Assembly: GCF_900091435.1 (NCBI RefSeq) | Contig: NZ_FMCS01000002.1 | Coordinates: 372,001-436,000, forward strand | Direction: 5' to 3' | Origin: Micromonospora chaiyaphumensis | GTDB lineage: Bacteria; Actinomycetota; Actinomycetes; Mycobacteriales; Micromonosporaceae | Length of the DNA: 64,000 bases | Shown: positions 7,968 to 16,544 of the stretch, in pieces | Position numbering within the stretch: the stretch's first letter is position 1 | How the letters are laid out: the number at the start of each line of letters is the position of its first letter | Program-made: the position numbers and the translations under genes | The notes under the pieces: generated by a model | The model's database searches: none | Told to the model about the DNA's origin: nothing | What the model saw: the letters and a program-made list of their open reading frames with translations, nothing else

Positions 7968-8396
7968 ATGTCCACAGGTGAGGAGCTGCTCCGGTCGAAG
8001 GGCCTGCGGGTCACCCGACCGCGCCTCGCCGTGCTGGACGTGCTCGCCGCCGGCGGTCACCTGGAGGTCGACGAGATCACCCGCCGGGTCCGCGAGCGTC
8101 TCGACTCGGTCTCCACCCAGGCCGTCTACGACGTGCTCGGCGCGCTCTCCCGGGCCGGGCTGTCCCGCCGGATCGAGCCGGCCGGCAGTCCCGCCCGCTA
8201 CGAGGCCCGCGTCGGCGACAACCACCACCACGTGGTGTGCCGGGGCTGCGGCGAGATCGCCGACGTCGACTGCGCCACCGGCGACGCGCCCTGCCTCGAC
8301 CCGAACGTCGCGCACGGCTTCGAGGTCGACGAGGCGGAAGTGACCTTCTGGGGGCTCTGCCCGGCCTGCCAGGCCCGCCGCTCCGCCGACGACTGA
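7968..8396 (+). CDS. Fur-family metal/peroxide-responsive regulator
   Basis: 142 aa. The N-terminal winged helix includes GLRVTRPRLAVLDVL and STQAVYDVLGALSRAGL. The dimerisation domain has the metal-ligand segment NHHHVVCRGCG and a second CxxC (CPAC) near the C-terminus, giving a structural zinc site. Actinobacterial FurA/CatR proteins sense peroxide and often sit beside catalase-peroxidase; here the neighbour is a DUF2236 oxygenase, so the target genes are unknown. Palindromes at 7903-7927 suggest autoregulation. Confidence 0.9.
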   Translation: MSTGEELLRSKGLRVTRPRLAVLDVLAAGGHLEVDEITRRVRERLDSVSTQAVYDVLGALSRAGLSRRIEPAGSPARYEARVGDNHHHVVCRGCGEIADVDCATGDAPCLDPNVAHGFEVDEAEVTFWGLCPACQARRSADD

Positions 8397-8450
8397 CCGC
8401 CTCGGGCCGGGAGACGGCCGGGTGCGCCCGGCGCGTGGCACTCTTGGTCG

Positions 8451-9302
8451 GTGGACTCCGATGACCTCGGCCTCTTCGGTCCGGGATCGGTCACGTGGAA
8501 GGTGCACGAGGAGCCGATCCTGATCGTCGCCGGCCTGCGTTCGCTCTACCTCCAGGCGCTGCACCCTCGCGCCATGGCGGGCGTCGCCCAGAACAGCAAC
8601 TACAAGACGGACGCCTGGGGTCGCCTGGTCCGCACGGCCACCTACGTGGCCACGACCATCTACGGCACCACCGCCGAGGCGGAGGCGGCCGGCCGGCGGC
8701 TGCGTACGCTGCACGCCCGCATGCGGGCCACCGATCCGTTCACCGGCGAGCAGTTCCGCATCGACGACCCCGATCTGCTGCGCTGGGTGCACGTCACCGA
8801 GGTCGAGTCGTTCGTGAGCACCGCGCGGCGGGCCGGGCTCGCGTTGACCGACGACGAGGTGGACGGCTACTACACCGAGCAGCGCCGGGCGGCGGCCCTG
8901 GTCGGGCTGGACCCGGCCGACGTGCCGGGCACCGCCGCCGAGGTGGCCGACTACTACCGCCGGGTCCGCCCCGAGCTGCGGATGACCAGAGAGGCGGCGG
9001 AGACCGCGCTCTTCCTGACCGCCCCGCCGATCCCGTGGAAGCTGAGCCTGCCGGTGCGGCTCGGCCTGCACCTCGGTCCGCCGCGCTGGGCGTACCTGGG
9101 GATCGCCGGCACGGCGCTGGCGCTGCTGCCGGCCTGGGCCCAGCGGCTGTACGGCGGCCTCGGCCTGCCCACCACGGCGCTCTCGGCGGACCTGAGCGTC
9201 CGCGCCCTGCGGCTCGCCCTGGCGGCGGTGCCACGGCGCTATCGCGAGGGCCCGTTGCTGCAGGCCGCCAAGGAACGGGCCGCCCGCGTCGCCGCGGCCT
9301 GA
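8451..9302 (+). CDS. Oxygenase MpaB/rubber-oxygenase-like (DUF2236)
   Basis: 283 aa from GTG. Characteristic segments are ALHPRAMAGVAQNSNYKTD, WGRLVRTATYV and the conserved TEVESFVSTAR; the family binds b-type haem through conserved His/Arg residues. Characterised relatives include latex-clearing protein and fungal MpaB, which cleave isoprenoid double bonds, but the substrate here is unknown. It lies 54 nt downstream of the Fur gene and could be co-transcribed, which would make a haem enzyme part of a metal or peroxide response. Confidence 0.82.
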   Translation: MDSDDLGLFGPGSVTWKVHEEPILIVAGLRSLYLQALHPRAMAGVAQNSNYKTDAWGRLVRTATYVATTIYGTTAEAEAAGRRLRTLHARMRATDPFTGEQFRIDDPDLLRWVHVTEVESFVSTARRAGLALTDDEVDGYYTEQRRAAALVGLDPADVPGTAAEVADYYRRVRPELRMTREAAETALFLTAPPIPWKLSLPVRLGLHLGPPRWAYLGIAGTALALLPAWAQRLYGGLGLPTTALSADLSVRALRLALAAVPRRYREGPLLQAAKERAARVAAA

Positions 9303-9384
9303 ACCGCCAGCAGCGCGATCTGGTCGACGGCCGCTTCGCCGCGGCTTGGGCCCGGCGGCAGTCCTGCTGGACGGCCGCCCCGGC

Positions 9385-10320
9385 TCAGTCCTGGTCGGCG
9401 GCCGGCTCGGCGGGGCGCTCCACGGCCGCCCACGGATCCTTGGCCGGGGTCCGGGCGCCGGCCGGGCAGGTGCGCCGGTAGTCGCACCAGCCGCAGCGCG
9501 GCCCCGGCTCGGTGGGGAACGCCTCGTCGGGGTCGGCGCCGTCGGCCACGGCCCGCTCGGCGGCCATGATGTCCCGCGCGGTGTCCTCGGCGCGGGTGAG
9601 CTGCCGCTGCAACGATTCCGGGGTGTGCTCGTGCGCGGCGACCGTGCCGGTGGGCAGGTGGTGCAGCTCGACCCGGCGGCACGGGCGGCGGAACACCCGC
9701 TCGGCCGCGTAGGCGTAGAGCGCGAGGGCCTGCGAGCCCCGCGCGTCGTCGCCGTCGAGGCCCGTGCGACCGGTCTTGTAGTCGACGATGACCAGCTCTG
9801 GCCGGCCGTCGGGGCCGGGGCGGGAGTCGATGCGGTCGGTGCGACCGTTGAAGGCGAGCACCGCCGTCTTCACGGCGACCACCCGCTCCACCCCGACCGG
9901 CTCGTCGGCCGGGTCGAGCCCCGCCACGTAGGACTCCAGCCAGGACAGCGCCCGCCGGAACGCGTCCCGCTCCTGCTCGTCGTCGCGGTAGCCCTCGCGG
10001 ACCCAGGTGCCCTTGAGCAGGGTGCCCAGCACCTCGGGGCGGCGGCGGTCGGGGGCCAGCGCGTACCAGTTCTTCAGGGCCGTGTGGACGCTGGCGCCCA
10101 GCGAGTTGTGCGCCCACGGCGGGCCCTTGGGCGGCGCGGGGCGGTCCACGTACGAGTAGCGGTAGCGCCGGGGGCAGTCGGCGTAGGCCCCGAGCTTGCT
10201 GGGGGTGCAGACGAAGAGCCGCTCAGGCATGCCCTCGAAGCCGAGCTGCTCGGCCTGCTCGGCCCGGGGCCGGGGTGGCCGGCCGCCGGTGGGTCGCCCG
10301 GTCGGGGAGGGTCGTCGCAC
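9385..10320 (-). CDS. RecB-family PD-(D/E)XK exonuclease with probable 4Fe-4S cluster
   Basis: 311 aa, GTG start. The nuclease core contains GRTDRID, VIVDYKTGR (the D-x-K of PD-(D/E)XK) and a QALALYAYA helix. One N-terminal Cys (CPRRYRY) and a C-terminal cluster CGWCDYRRTC match the Cas4/AddB-type iron-sulfur arrangement. It is a stand-alone nuclease with no helicase domain and no cas genes nearby, so a DNA-repair role is more likely than CRISPR adaptation. It converges with the MpaB-like gene across 82 nt with no clear hairpin. Confidence 0.88.
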   Translation of the reverse strand: MRRPSPTGRPTGGRPPRPRAEQAEQLGFEGMPERLFVCTPSKLGAYADCPRRYRYSYVDRPAPPKGPPWAHNSLGASVHTALKNWYALAPDRRRPEVLGTLLKGTWVREGYRDDEQERDAFRRALSWLESYVAGLDPADEPVGVERVVAVKTAVLAFNGRTDRIDSRPGPDGRPELVIVDYKTGRTGLDGDDARGSQALALYAYAAERVFRRPCRRVELHHLPTGTVAAHEHTPESLQRQLTRAEDTARDIMAAERAVADGADPDEAFPTEPGPRCGWCDYRRTCPAGARTPAKDPWAAVERPAEPAADQD

Positions 10321-10362
10321 GCCTGAGATCCTGCCATCCGCCTACGACAGTGCCGAGACGGC

Positions 10363-10977
10363 TCAGCCCATGGTGAGGTACTGCGTGACGAACGCGGCGA
10401 TCGCGTCGGCGATGAGCTGCACGGCGATGGCGGCCAGCAGCAGGCCGGCGATCCGGGTCAGCACCTCGATGCCGCCCGGCCGGAGGACCTTGACGATGCC
10501 GCCGGAGAAGCGCAGGACCACCCAGACGGCGACCATGACGGCGACGATCGCGGCGGCGATGGCCAGGTAGTCGGTGAAGCCACCGGCCTGCTGCACGAAG
10601 AGCATGGTGGCGACGATGGCGCCGGGGCCGGCCAGCAGCGGGGTGCCCAGCGGCACCAGCGCGATGTTGGAGGTGGCCTGCTGGTTCGGGTCGTCGGACT
10701 TGCCGGTCAGCAGTTCCAGCGCGACGAGGATCAGCAGCAGCCCGCCGGCGGCCTGCAACGCGGGCAGGTCGACGTGCAGGTAGGCCAGGATCGTCTGCCC
10801 GGCCACGGCGAACACCACGATCACCCCGAGCGCCAGCGCGACGGCCTGCCAGGCGGCCCGGTTCCGGTCGCGGGCGGCCAGCGGGCCGGTCAGCGCCAGG
10901 AAGATCGGCATCATGCCGGGCGGGTCGACGATCACCAGCAGGGTCACGAAGACCTCGCCGAAGAGCTTGAGATCCAC
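10363..10977 (-). CDS. MarC-family integral membrane protein
   Basis: 204 aa with six predicted TM helices. The family signature is visible in VTLLVIVDPPGMMPIFLALTG and in the repeat-like PLGTPLLAGPGAIVATML. The GTG at 10977 is chosen because it begins VDLKLFGEVFVTL, the usual N-terminus; in-frame codons upstream would add an Arg-rich tail. MarC proteins have no established substrate. It lies 31 nt downstream of the PHP gene on the same strand. Confidence 0.9.
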   Translation of the reverse strand: MDLKLFGEVFVTLLVIVDPPGMMPIFLALTGPLAARDRNRAAWQAVALALGVIVVFAVAGQTILAYLHVDLPALQAAGGLLLILVALELLTGKSDDPNQQATSNIALVPLGTPLLAGPGAIVATMLFVQQAGGFTDYLAIAAAIVAVMVAVWVVLRFSGGIVKVLRPGGIEVLTRIAGLLLAAIAVQLIADAIAAFVTQYLTMG

Positions 10978-11008
10978 TCGGACACGGTAGCCGCGTGGCC
11001 GCAAGGCT

Positions 11009-11875
11009 TCAGCTCGAAGCGACCGGGGTCACCCCCCGGGCCAGCTCGACGATCCGCTCGTACGCCTCGATCCCGGTGGTGAACGCGCCGAGCCGGACGG
11101 TCTTGTGCGTGCCGTGGAAGTCCGACGAACCGGTGACCAGCAGCCCCAGCTCGGCGGCCAGTGCGCGGACGTGCTCCCGCTCGGCCGGGCTGTGGTCCTC
11201 GTGGTCGGCCTCCAGGCCGGCCAGCCCGGCCGCCGCCAGCTCCACGATCAGCTCGTCCGGCACGATCCGGCCCCGCCGGCTGGCCCGGGGATGGGCGAAG
11301 ACCGGCACCCCGCCGGCCGCCCGGACCAGCGCCACGGCCCGGAACACGTCGATGTCCTCCTTGGGCAGCCGGTACCGCTCGCCCAGCCAGCGCGGCCCGA
11401 ACGCCTCGGTGGTGGTGGCGACCAGCCCGGCCCGGATCAGCGCCTGCGCGATGTGCGGCCGGCCGACCGTGCCCCCGGCGGCGCCGGCCAGGATCTCCGA
11501 CCAGCTCACCCGGATCCCGTCGGCCTGGAGCAGCCGCACGATGCGCTCGCCGCGCTCCTCCCGCCCGCGCCGGACCCGGGCCAGCTCGGCGACGAGGTCC
11601 GGCTCGGTCGGGTCGAAGAGGTACGCGAGCAGGTGCAGCGGGATCGCCGGCTCGACACCGAACCAGCGGCAGGAGAGCTCGGCGCCCCGGATCAGGGTGA
11701 GCCCGGGCGGCAGTGCCGCCACGGCGGGCTCCCAGCCGGCCGTGGTGTCGTGGTCGGTGAGCGCCACGACGTCGAGACCGGACGCTGCGGCGGCCCGGAC
11801 CAGCTCGGCGGGGCCGAGGGTGCCGTCGCTGGCGGTGGAGTGGGTGTGCAGGTCGATCCGGGCGGCCGCGCTCAC
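11009..11875 (-). CDS. PHP-domain phosphoesterase
   Basis: 288 aa from GTG. Metal-binding motifs of the PHP fold appear in order: DLHTHSTASDGT, LTDHDT, RGAELSC, FAHPRA and SSDFHG. Length and motifs match the YciV/RNase AM group, which hydrolyses 3',5'-nucleoside bisphosphates or short RNA 5' ends. A DNA-polymerase-associated PHP role is unlikely at this size. Confidence 0.88.
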   Translation of the reverse strand: MSAAARIDLHTHSTASDGTLGPAELVRAAAASGLDVVALTDHDTTAGWEPAVAALPPGLTLIRGAELSCRWFGVEPAIPLHLLAYLFDPTEPDLVAELARVRRGREERGERIVRLLQADGIRVSWSEILAGAAGGTVGRPHIAQALIRAGLVATTTEAFGPRWLGERYRLPKEDIDVFRAVALVRAAGGVPVFAHPRASRRGRIVPDELIVELAAAGLAGLEADHEDHSPAEREHVRALAAELGLLVTGSSDFHGTHKTVRLGAFTTGIEAYERIVELARGVTPVASS

Positions 11876-11896
11876 CCCGCCGACGCTACGCCCCGG

Positions 11897-13159
11897 TCAG
11901 GAGCGGGTGTCGGCGACCACCACGAGGCGCTCGTCCGGGCCCACCCCGTCGAGCGCCGAGGTGGTGGGAGGCTCGCCGGCCAGCACCCGGTCGGGCCGGA
12001 CCCGGACCAGGCCGCCGGTGGCGTCGACGTGGAGCGCGGCTCCGCTGCGGGTCCAGGCCACCGCCCCGGCGACCGCCGGGCCGGCCGGGTGGCTGGTGGC
12101 GCCGGCGCCCAGGCCGGCCAGGTCGACCAGCAGGGCGCTCGTGCGCGCGTTGAGCAGCAGCCACCGCCCGTCGGCGGAGACCCCGCCGAGGCCGTCGGTG
12201 GCCACGGCCGGACCGCAGCCGGTGCGGAGCGGGGCGAGGTCGCGGGTCGGGTCGAGCAGGGCCACGCAGGGCCGCCGGGGCGTGCCGGCGGAGACCAGGC
12301 CGACCACCCGGCCGTCGGGCAGCGTGCCGTAGACGGTGAGCACGTCCCGGTTGGCCCCGCCCGGCGTCCCGCCGGCGGACCGTCGCCAGACGCCGACCCC
12401 GCCGTGGTCGGGCTGCCGGATCAGCACGGCGTCGCCGGCGAAGCCGACCGGCGTCGCGCCCGCGGGGGCCGTCGTCCGGGTGCTGGCCACGAGCTGGCCC
12501 CCGACCACGCCGGCGGCGGCCAGGTAGCCGCCGTCGCGCCAGGCGACCTGCCGCCCGTCGGTGGACACCACCACGGCGTCCGCCCCGGCGAGCAGCACCT
12601 GCGGGTCGCTGCCGTTGGGCGGCACCCACCAGAGGGTACGGCCGGCCGCGGTGGCCGCCGACGTGACGAGCCAGCCGCCGTAGTCCGGGACCCGCTGCGC
12701 CCGCTCGACGCCGCTCACCCCGGTCAGTTCCCGGCGCTCGCCCCCGCTGGTGTCTAGCCACGAGCCGACGATCAGGTCCAGCTCGGCGCGGACCGGGCCC
12801 GGGCCGGGCACCGGGCTGGCGGTCGTGGGCAGCGGTGAGGGCGAGAACCCGTCCGGGTCACCGAGCACCACGGTCGGCGTGCCGCCGTGCCCGCTGGGCC
12901 CGCCGAGCTGGGCCATGCCGGTGGTGACGAGCACGGTCGCCACGCCGGCCAGGGCGAGCCCGGTCAGCGTGCGACGCCGCGCGGTCCGCCGCGCCCGCCG
13001 GAGCGCGGCGCCGGCCGGATCGGCGGCGAGCGGCCGGGACGTGGCGACGCGGCCGGCCAGCGTCTGCCGCAGCGCCCGTTCCAGCTCGTCCTCGGTCACG
13101 GGTAGTTGACGCTTCGGGCCGCCCGTCCGGTTGTCGCAGTCTCCTGACGTGCGGCTCAT
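11897..13159 (-). CDS. Membrane-anchored beta-propeller-like partner of the SigE-family sigma factor
   Basis: 420 aa. The ATG overlaps the sigma gene stop (ATGA). A cytoplasmic N-terminus of about 70 residues contains TEDELERALRQTLAGR and an Arg-rich patch. One TM helix (LTGLALAGVATVLVTTGMA) and a large extracytoplasmic C-terminal region with TolB-like repeats (VSTDGRQVAWRDG, GVSADGRWLLLNAR) follow. The position and the cytoplasmic stub suggest an anti-sigma or signal-receiving role. No zinc-binding anti-sigma motif (HxxxCxxC) is present, so this is an inference. Confidence 0.7.
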   Translation of the reverse strand: MSRTSGDCDNRTGGPKRQLPVTEDELERALRQTLAGRVATSRPLAADPAGAALRRARRTARRRTLTGLALAGVATVLVTTGMAQLGGPSGHGGTPTVVLGDPDGFSPSPLPTTASPVPGPGPVRAELDLIVGSWLDTSGGERRELTGVSGVERAQRVPDYGGWLVTSAATAAGRTLWWVPPNGSDPQVLLAGADAVVVSTDGRQVAWRDGGYLAAAGVVGGQLVASTRTTAPAGATPVGFAGDAVLIRQPDHGGVGVWRRSAGGTPGGANRDVLTVYGTLPDGRVVGLVSAGTPRRPCVALLDPTRDLAPLRTGCGPAVATDGLGGVSADGRWLLLNARTSALLVDLAGLGAGATSHPAGPAVAGAVAWTRSGAALHVDATGGLVRVRPDRVLAGEPPTTSALDGVGPDERLVVVADTRS

Positions 13160-13854
13160 CGGGACTTCACCGGGACGGACGCGGCGGGCCGCGCGGGAGC
13201 CGCGTCGGGGAGCGCCGCCGGCCGGACAACCGGCGGCGCGGGCGCGGGCGGCGGCGCCGGGGCGGGCGGCGGCGCGGCGGGCTGCCGGACCACCCGCGGT
13301 GGGGTGCGCGGCGCGGGCGGAGTGACCTGCTCCTCTGGCGCGGCCGGCAGGCCGAGGGCGGCCTCGGAGCCGAGCCGGCGGCGCAGCGTGTTCAACGCCC
13401 GCGAGGTCTGGCTCTTGACCGTGCCCGGGGAGATCTCCAGCAGGGCGGCGGTCTGCGCCTCGGACATGTCCTCGTAGAAGCGGAGCACGAGCACGGCCCG
13501 CTGCCGGGCCGGGAGCGCCTGGAGGTGCCGCCACAGCGCGTCCCGGTCGAGCTGCTGCTCGATCTCGTCGACCCCGGCCCGCTCGGGCAGCACCTCGGTC
13601 GGGCGCTCACCGTGCCAGCGCCGGCGCCACCAGCTGGTCGAGGTGTTGACCAGGACCCGGCGGGCGTACGGCTCGATGGCGTCGATCCCGCCGAGCCGCT
13701 TCCAGGCCAGGTAGGTCTTGGTCAACGCGGTCTGGAGCAGGTCCTCGGCCGTGGCCCAGTCACCGGCCAGCAGGTACGCGGTGCGCAGCAGGGCGCCGGA
13801 GCGGGCCGCGACGAAGTCGCGGAACTCCTCCTCCAGCGGATCCCTGCTGGCCAC
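13156..13854 (-). CDS. SigE-family ECF RNA polymerase sigma factor with Pro-rich C-terminal extension
   Basis: 232 aa from the GTG at 13854, which has GGAGG 5 nt upstream. Region 2 includes FRDFVAARSGALLRTAYLLAGD and AEDLLQTALTKTYLAW. Region 4 includes LPARQRAVLVLRFYEDMSEA and GTVKSQTSRALNTLRRRL. Typical members stop near residue 170; here about 60 more residues are Pro/Ala-rich (PPPAPAPPPAPAPPVV). It overlaps the downstream membrane-protein gene by 4 nt. The Pro-rich tail may mediate binding or simply be a linker. Confidence 0.88.
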   Translation of the reverse strand: MASRDPLEEEFRDFVAARSGALLRTAYLLAGDWATAEDLLQTALTKTYLAWKRLGGIDAIEPYARRVLVNTSTSWWRRRWHGERPTEVLPERAGVDEIEQQLDRDALWRHLQALPARQRAVLVLRFYEDMSEAQTAALLEISPGTVKSQTSRALNTLRRRLGSEAALGLPAAPEEQVTPPAPRTPPRVVRQPAAPPPAPAPPPAPAPPVVRPAALPDAAPARPAASVPVKSR

Positions 13855-13956
13855 GCACACCTCCACACCCCGTCCTGCCTGGCAGGCTCCCACGGTAGAG
13901 CGCGGTGGGGCGACGGCAAAAGGTGCGCAGTTCCTCCGATGTTCGGACAGAAAGCT

Positions 13957-14832
13957 TCAGGCGCCGTCGTCGGCCTTGGCCTCGTCCTGCTCCTTGCCGA
14001 TCCGCGCCTCGACGGCCTGCGGCTCGTACATCTCTTCCACGACGCGCAGGTAGAGCTCGTTCGGGTTGGGCAGGTTCTTGATCTCGCGGAGCGCCTGCTC
14101 CTGGCCGGCCGACTCGAGCACGAAGGTGCCGTAGTTGAGCGCGCGGCCGGTCGGGGTCTGCTCGTACTTCATGTCGGTGACCCGGACCAGCGGCATCATG
14201 GCCACCCGGCGGGTGATGATCCCGTTGACCACCATGACCCGCTTGTTGGTGAGGATGAAGCGGTCGTACCACCAGTCGGCGACCCGCCAGGCGACCCAGC
14301 CCATCACGGCGAACCAGAGCAGCACGGCGACGGTGGTCAGCGCCCCGACGTCGCGCCCGGCCAGGAAGCCGGAGAGGTAGCCGAGCACGAAGGTCGCCGC
14401 GATGCCGACGATGATCGGGGTGGAGAGGTGGACCCAGTGCCGCTTCCACTCGCCCCGGAACCGCTCCGTCGGGAAGAGGTAGCGGGCCGCCAGGGCGCTC
14501 GGCTCGTCCTCCATCGGCAGCACCCGGCGCGGGGCCATGCCGGAGGCGTCGGCGCGCAGGCCGGCCAGCTCCTCCTCGGAGATCTGCGGGCTCTGGTAGC
14601 CGGCCTCCGGGTCGCGGATCCAGCCGCGGCCGGACCGCCCCTCCCCGGCGTAGGCCGGGCCGTCTCCGAAGGCGGCGTCGTCCGAAAGGGAGGGACCGGG
14701 GCCGTAGCCGGTGCCCGCGCCGAAGCCCGGACCGTCGTCGGGGTCGATCCGGGGAATCGGCTCGGTGTCGCGCTCCCGGCGCTCCCGGTCGGGATCGTCG
14801 GGGTCGAAGGGTGGACCGGAGGGGCTTCCCAT
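13957..14832 (-). CDS. Membrane protein with bacterial PH domain (DUF304/YdbS-like)
   Basis: 291 aa. An acidic, Gly/Pro-rich, probably disordered N-terminus (about 110 residues) is followed by two TM helices (IIVGIAATFVLGYLSGFL; TVAVLLWFAVMGWVAW) and a PH-like domain with the usual RFILTNKRVMVVNGIITRR and LNYGTFVLESAG. The C-terminus is charged. Function unknown. It lies 6 nt downstream of the small membrane protein gene, so the two are probably co-expressed. Confidence 0.82.
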   Translation of the reverse strand: MGSPSGPPFDPDDPDRERRERDTEPIPRIDPDDGPGFGAGTGYGPGPSLSDDAAFGDGPAYAGEGRSGRGWIRDPEAGYQSPQISEEELAGLRADASGMAPRRVLPMEDEPSALAARYLFPTERFRGEWKRHWVHLSTPIIVGIAATFVLGYLSGFLAGRDVGALTTVAVLLWFAVMGWVAWRVADWWYDRFILTNKRVMVVNGIITRRVAMMPLVRVTDMKYEQTPTGRALNYGTFVLESAGQEQALREIKNLPNPNELYLRVVEEMYEPQAVEARIGKEQDEAKADDGA

Positions 14833-14838
14833 GGGCGG

Positions 14839-14997
14839 TTAGGCGACCAGGTTGGTGAAGAAGTCGCCGAAGCCCTGCGCGATGTCCATGATGCCGCCGC
14901 CCAGGGACTTGAACACGTCGGCGGCGGAGTTCGGCCGGTAGGCGACAAAGAAGATCAAGAATGCGATGCCGGCCCAGGTGAGGACCTTCTTGACCAT
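14839..14997 (-). CDS. 52-aa single-helix membrane protein
   Basis: A complete small gene: ATG at 14997, TAA at 14841-14839. It starts MVKKVLTWAGIAFLIFFVAY (one TM helix), continues with RPNSAADVFKSLGGG and ends with an amphipathic QGFGDFFTNLVA. The TAA stop, unusual codon TTT and position 6 nt before the PH-domain gene support a real gene. The 118 bp upstream contain its promoter region and no other gene. Confidence 0.8.
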   Translation of the reverse strand: MVKKVLTWAGIAFLIFFVAYRPNSAADVFKSLGGGIMDIAQGFGDFFTNLVA

Positions 14998-15115
14998 AGC
15001 GGGCCATCCTCTCGCGCGGAGCCGGGTCCGTTTACCGCAGCGGCACCCAGAGTATCAGTATGGTGTCGTAGAGTGAATATCTGCGTCTGTTCCCCGACCC
15101 GCCGGTGCCGGCCGG

Positions 15116-15814
15116 TCAGGCCCGCCCGTGCAGGTACGGAGATGGTGCGCCGTACACGAGCTCGGGCGGTGTCCACTCGGTGAGGTCGTGCAGCACGACT
15201 TCTTCCGCGAGGAGGTGACCCGCGCTCGCCGGCCAGGCTATCGCATGGAGCCACATTCCCCGAGCCTCGCCGGCGTACGCGCTTCGATCGGTCGGGGAAT
15301 TCACGAGCCACAGTGGAGTGGGGTGGCCGCCCACCCGGATCTTGGCGTGCGGCACCCGTTCGGGGTGACCAGGGCCGGGATCGGCGAGCGCCTCCGCCAC
15401 CTCGGGCCCCGGGTCGGGGCCGGGCAGGCCGGCGAGACGGGACCCCAGCCCGACACCCGGCTCCTCGGCGACGAAGAGGAGGTCGGCCGGTCCACCGTCC
15501 AGGGGGGCCGGACCGGCGCAGGCCACCGCCGTGGCGCGGACCCCGGAGCGGTCGTCCCCCACCCACGCCACCCCGGTCAGCGTCCACCCCGTGGGCAACG
15601 GCCACGGGCACCAGAGCGGCATTCCCGGCCGCCCGGCCGGATCGGCGTCGGCGGCCACCCGCTCCACCACGCTCGCCATGATCTCGGCACCGATGTGCCC
15701 CGGCACGTGCAGCGGCGGCACCGGACCGCAGCGCAGGCACCGGTATTCGCCGTGCATCAGGTCCGGCTCCCGGACCGGGCCCCCGCACCTGGGACAACTC
15801 ACCGCGACACTCAC
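15116..15814 (-). CDS. DUF6758-type cytoplasmic protein
   Basis: 232 aa from GTG (an alternative GTG lies at 15802). The N-terminus has a zinc-ribbon-like CPRCGG...CLRCG. Conserved blocks are MPLWCPWPLPTGWTLTGVAW, DDRSGVRATAVACAGPAPL, EEPGVGLGSRLAGLPGPDPG and ARGMWLHAIAWPASAG. These blocks match a family I remember from Streptomyces and other actinobacteria whose function is unknown. The stop is followed directly by the promoter region of the small membrane protein gene. Confidence 0.75.
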   Translation of the reverse strand: MSVAVSCPRCGGPVREPDLMHGEYRCLRCGPVPPLHVPGHIGAEIMASVVERVAADADPAGRPGMPLWCPWPLPTGWTLTGVAWVGDDRSGVRATAVACAGPAPLDGGPADLLFVAEEPGVGLGSRLAGLPGPDPGPEVAEALADPGPGHPERVPHAKIRVGGHPTPLWLVNSPTDRSAYAGEARGMWLHAIAWPASAGHLLAEEVVLHDLTEWTPPELVYGAPSPYLHGRA

Positions 15815-15867
15815 GCCTTCACGGTCACCCCGGACCGGCGGGGCGTCAAGCGGAGCGGCCGGATCGG

Positions 15868-16491
15868 TCACTCCGGTGGCGGCCCGGCGTACGTCCGGAT
15901 CCAGGCGTGCATGGCGATCCCGCTGGCCACGCCGGCGTTGATCGAGCGGGTCGAGCCGTACTGGGCGATCGAGAAGAGCTGGTCGCAGGCGGCCCTCGCG
16001 ACCTCGGAGAGGCCCGGCCCCTCCTGGCCGAAGAGCAGCACGCAGCGGCGCGGCAGGGTGCCGGTCTCCAGCGGCTTCGAGCCGGGCAGGTTGTCGATGC
16101 CGACGACCGGCAGCCGCTCCCCCGCCGCCCAGGCCACGAACTCCTCGATGGTCGGGTGGTGCCGGACGTGCTGGTAGCGGTCGGTCACCATGGCGCCCCG
16201 CCGGTTCCACCGCCGCCGCCCGACGATGTGCACCTCGGCCGCGAGGAAGGCGTTGGCGTTGCGGACCACCGTGCCGATGTTGAAGTCGTGCTGCCAGTTC
16301 TCGACGGCCACGTGGAAGTCGTGCCGGCGCCGGTCGAGGTCGGCCACCACGGCCTCGCGCCGCCAGTAGCGGTAGCGGTCCACGACGTTGCGCCGGTCGC
16401 CCCGGGCGAGCAGCTCCGGGTCGTAGCGCGGGTCGTCCGGCGGGTCGCCGGGCCAGGGCCCCACACCCACGTCGAGCTGGTCGTCGGTCAC
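15868..16491 (-). CDS. SpoU/TrmH-family RNA 2'-O-methyltransferase
   Basis: 207 aa from GTG. SPOUT motifs are complete: NIGTVVRNANAF (motif 1), LLFGQEGPGLSEVA (motif 2) and GSTRSINAGVASGIAMHAW (motif 3), forming the trefoil-knot SAM site. It should 2'-O-methylate tRNA or rRNA; the exact target cannot be told from sequence. An N-terminal extension of about 60 residues is rich in Arg and Asp. Confidence 0.92.
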   Translation of the reverse strand: MTDDQLDVGVGPWPGDPPDDPRYDPELLARGDRRNVVDRYRYWRREAVVADLDRRRHDFHVAVENWQHDFNIGTVVRNANAFLAAEVHIVGRRRWNRRGAMVTDRYQHVRHHPTIEEFVAWAAGERLPVVGIDNLPGSKPLETGTLPRRCVLLFGQEGPGLSEVARAACDQLFSIAQYGSTRSINAGVASGIAMHAWIRTYAGPPPE

Positions 16492-16544
16492 GGTCTGAAG
16501 AGGGTACGGCCCGTCCGGCGGGCCGGACGCCACGGGTTCGGCGG

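Noticed and set aside
9385..10320. Cas4
   Set aside because: Nuclease and Fe-S motifs are shared by RecB-type repair nucleases, and there is no CRISPR or cas context.
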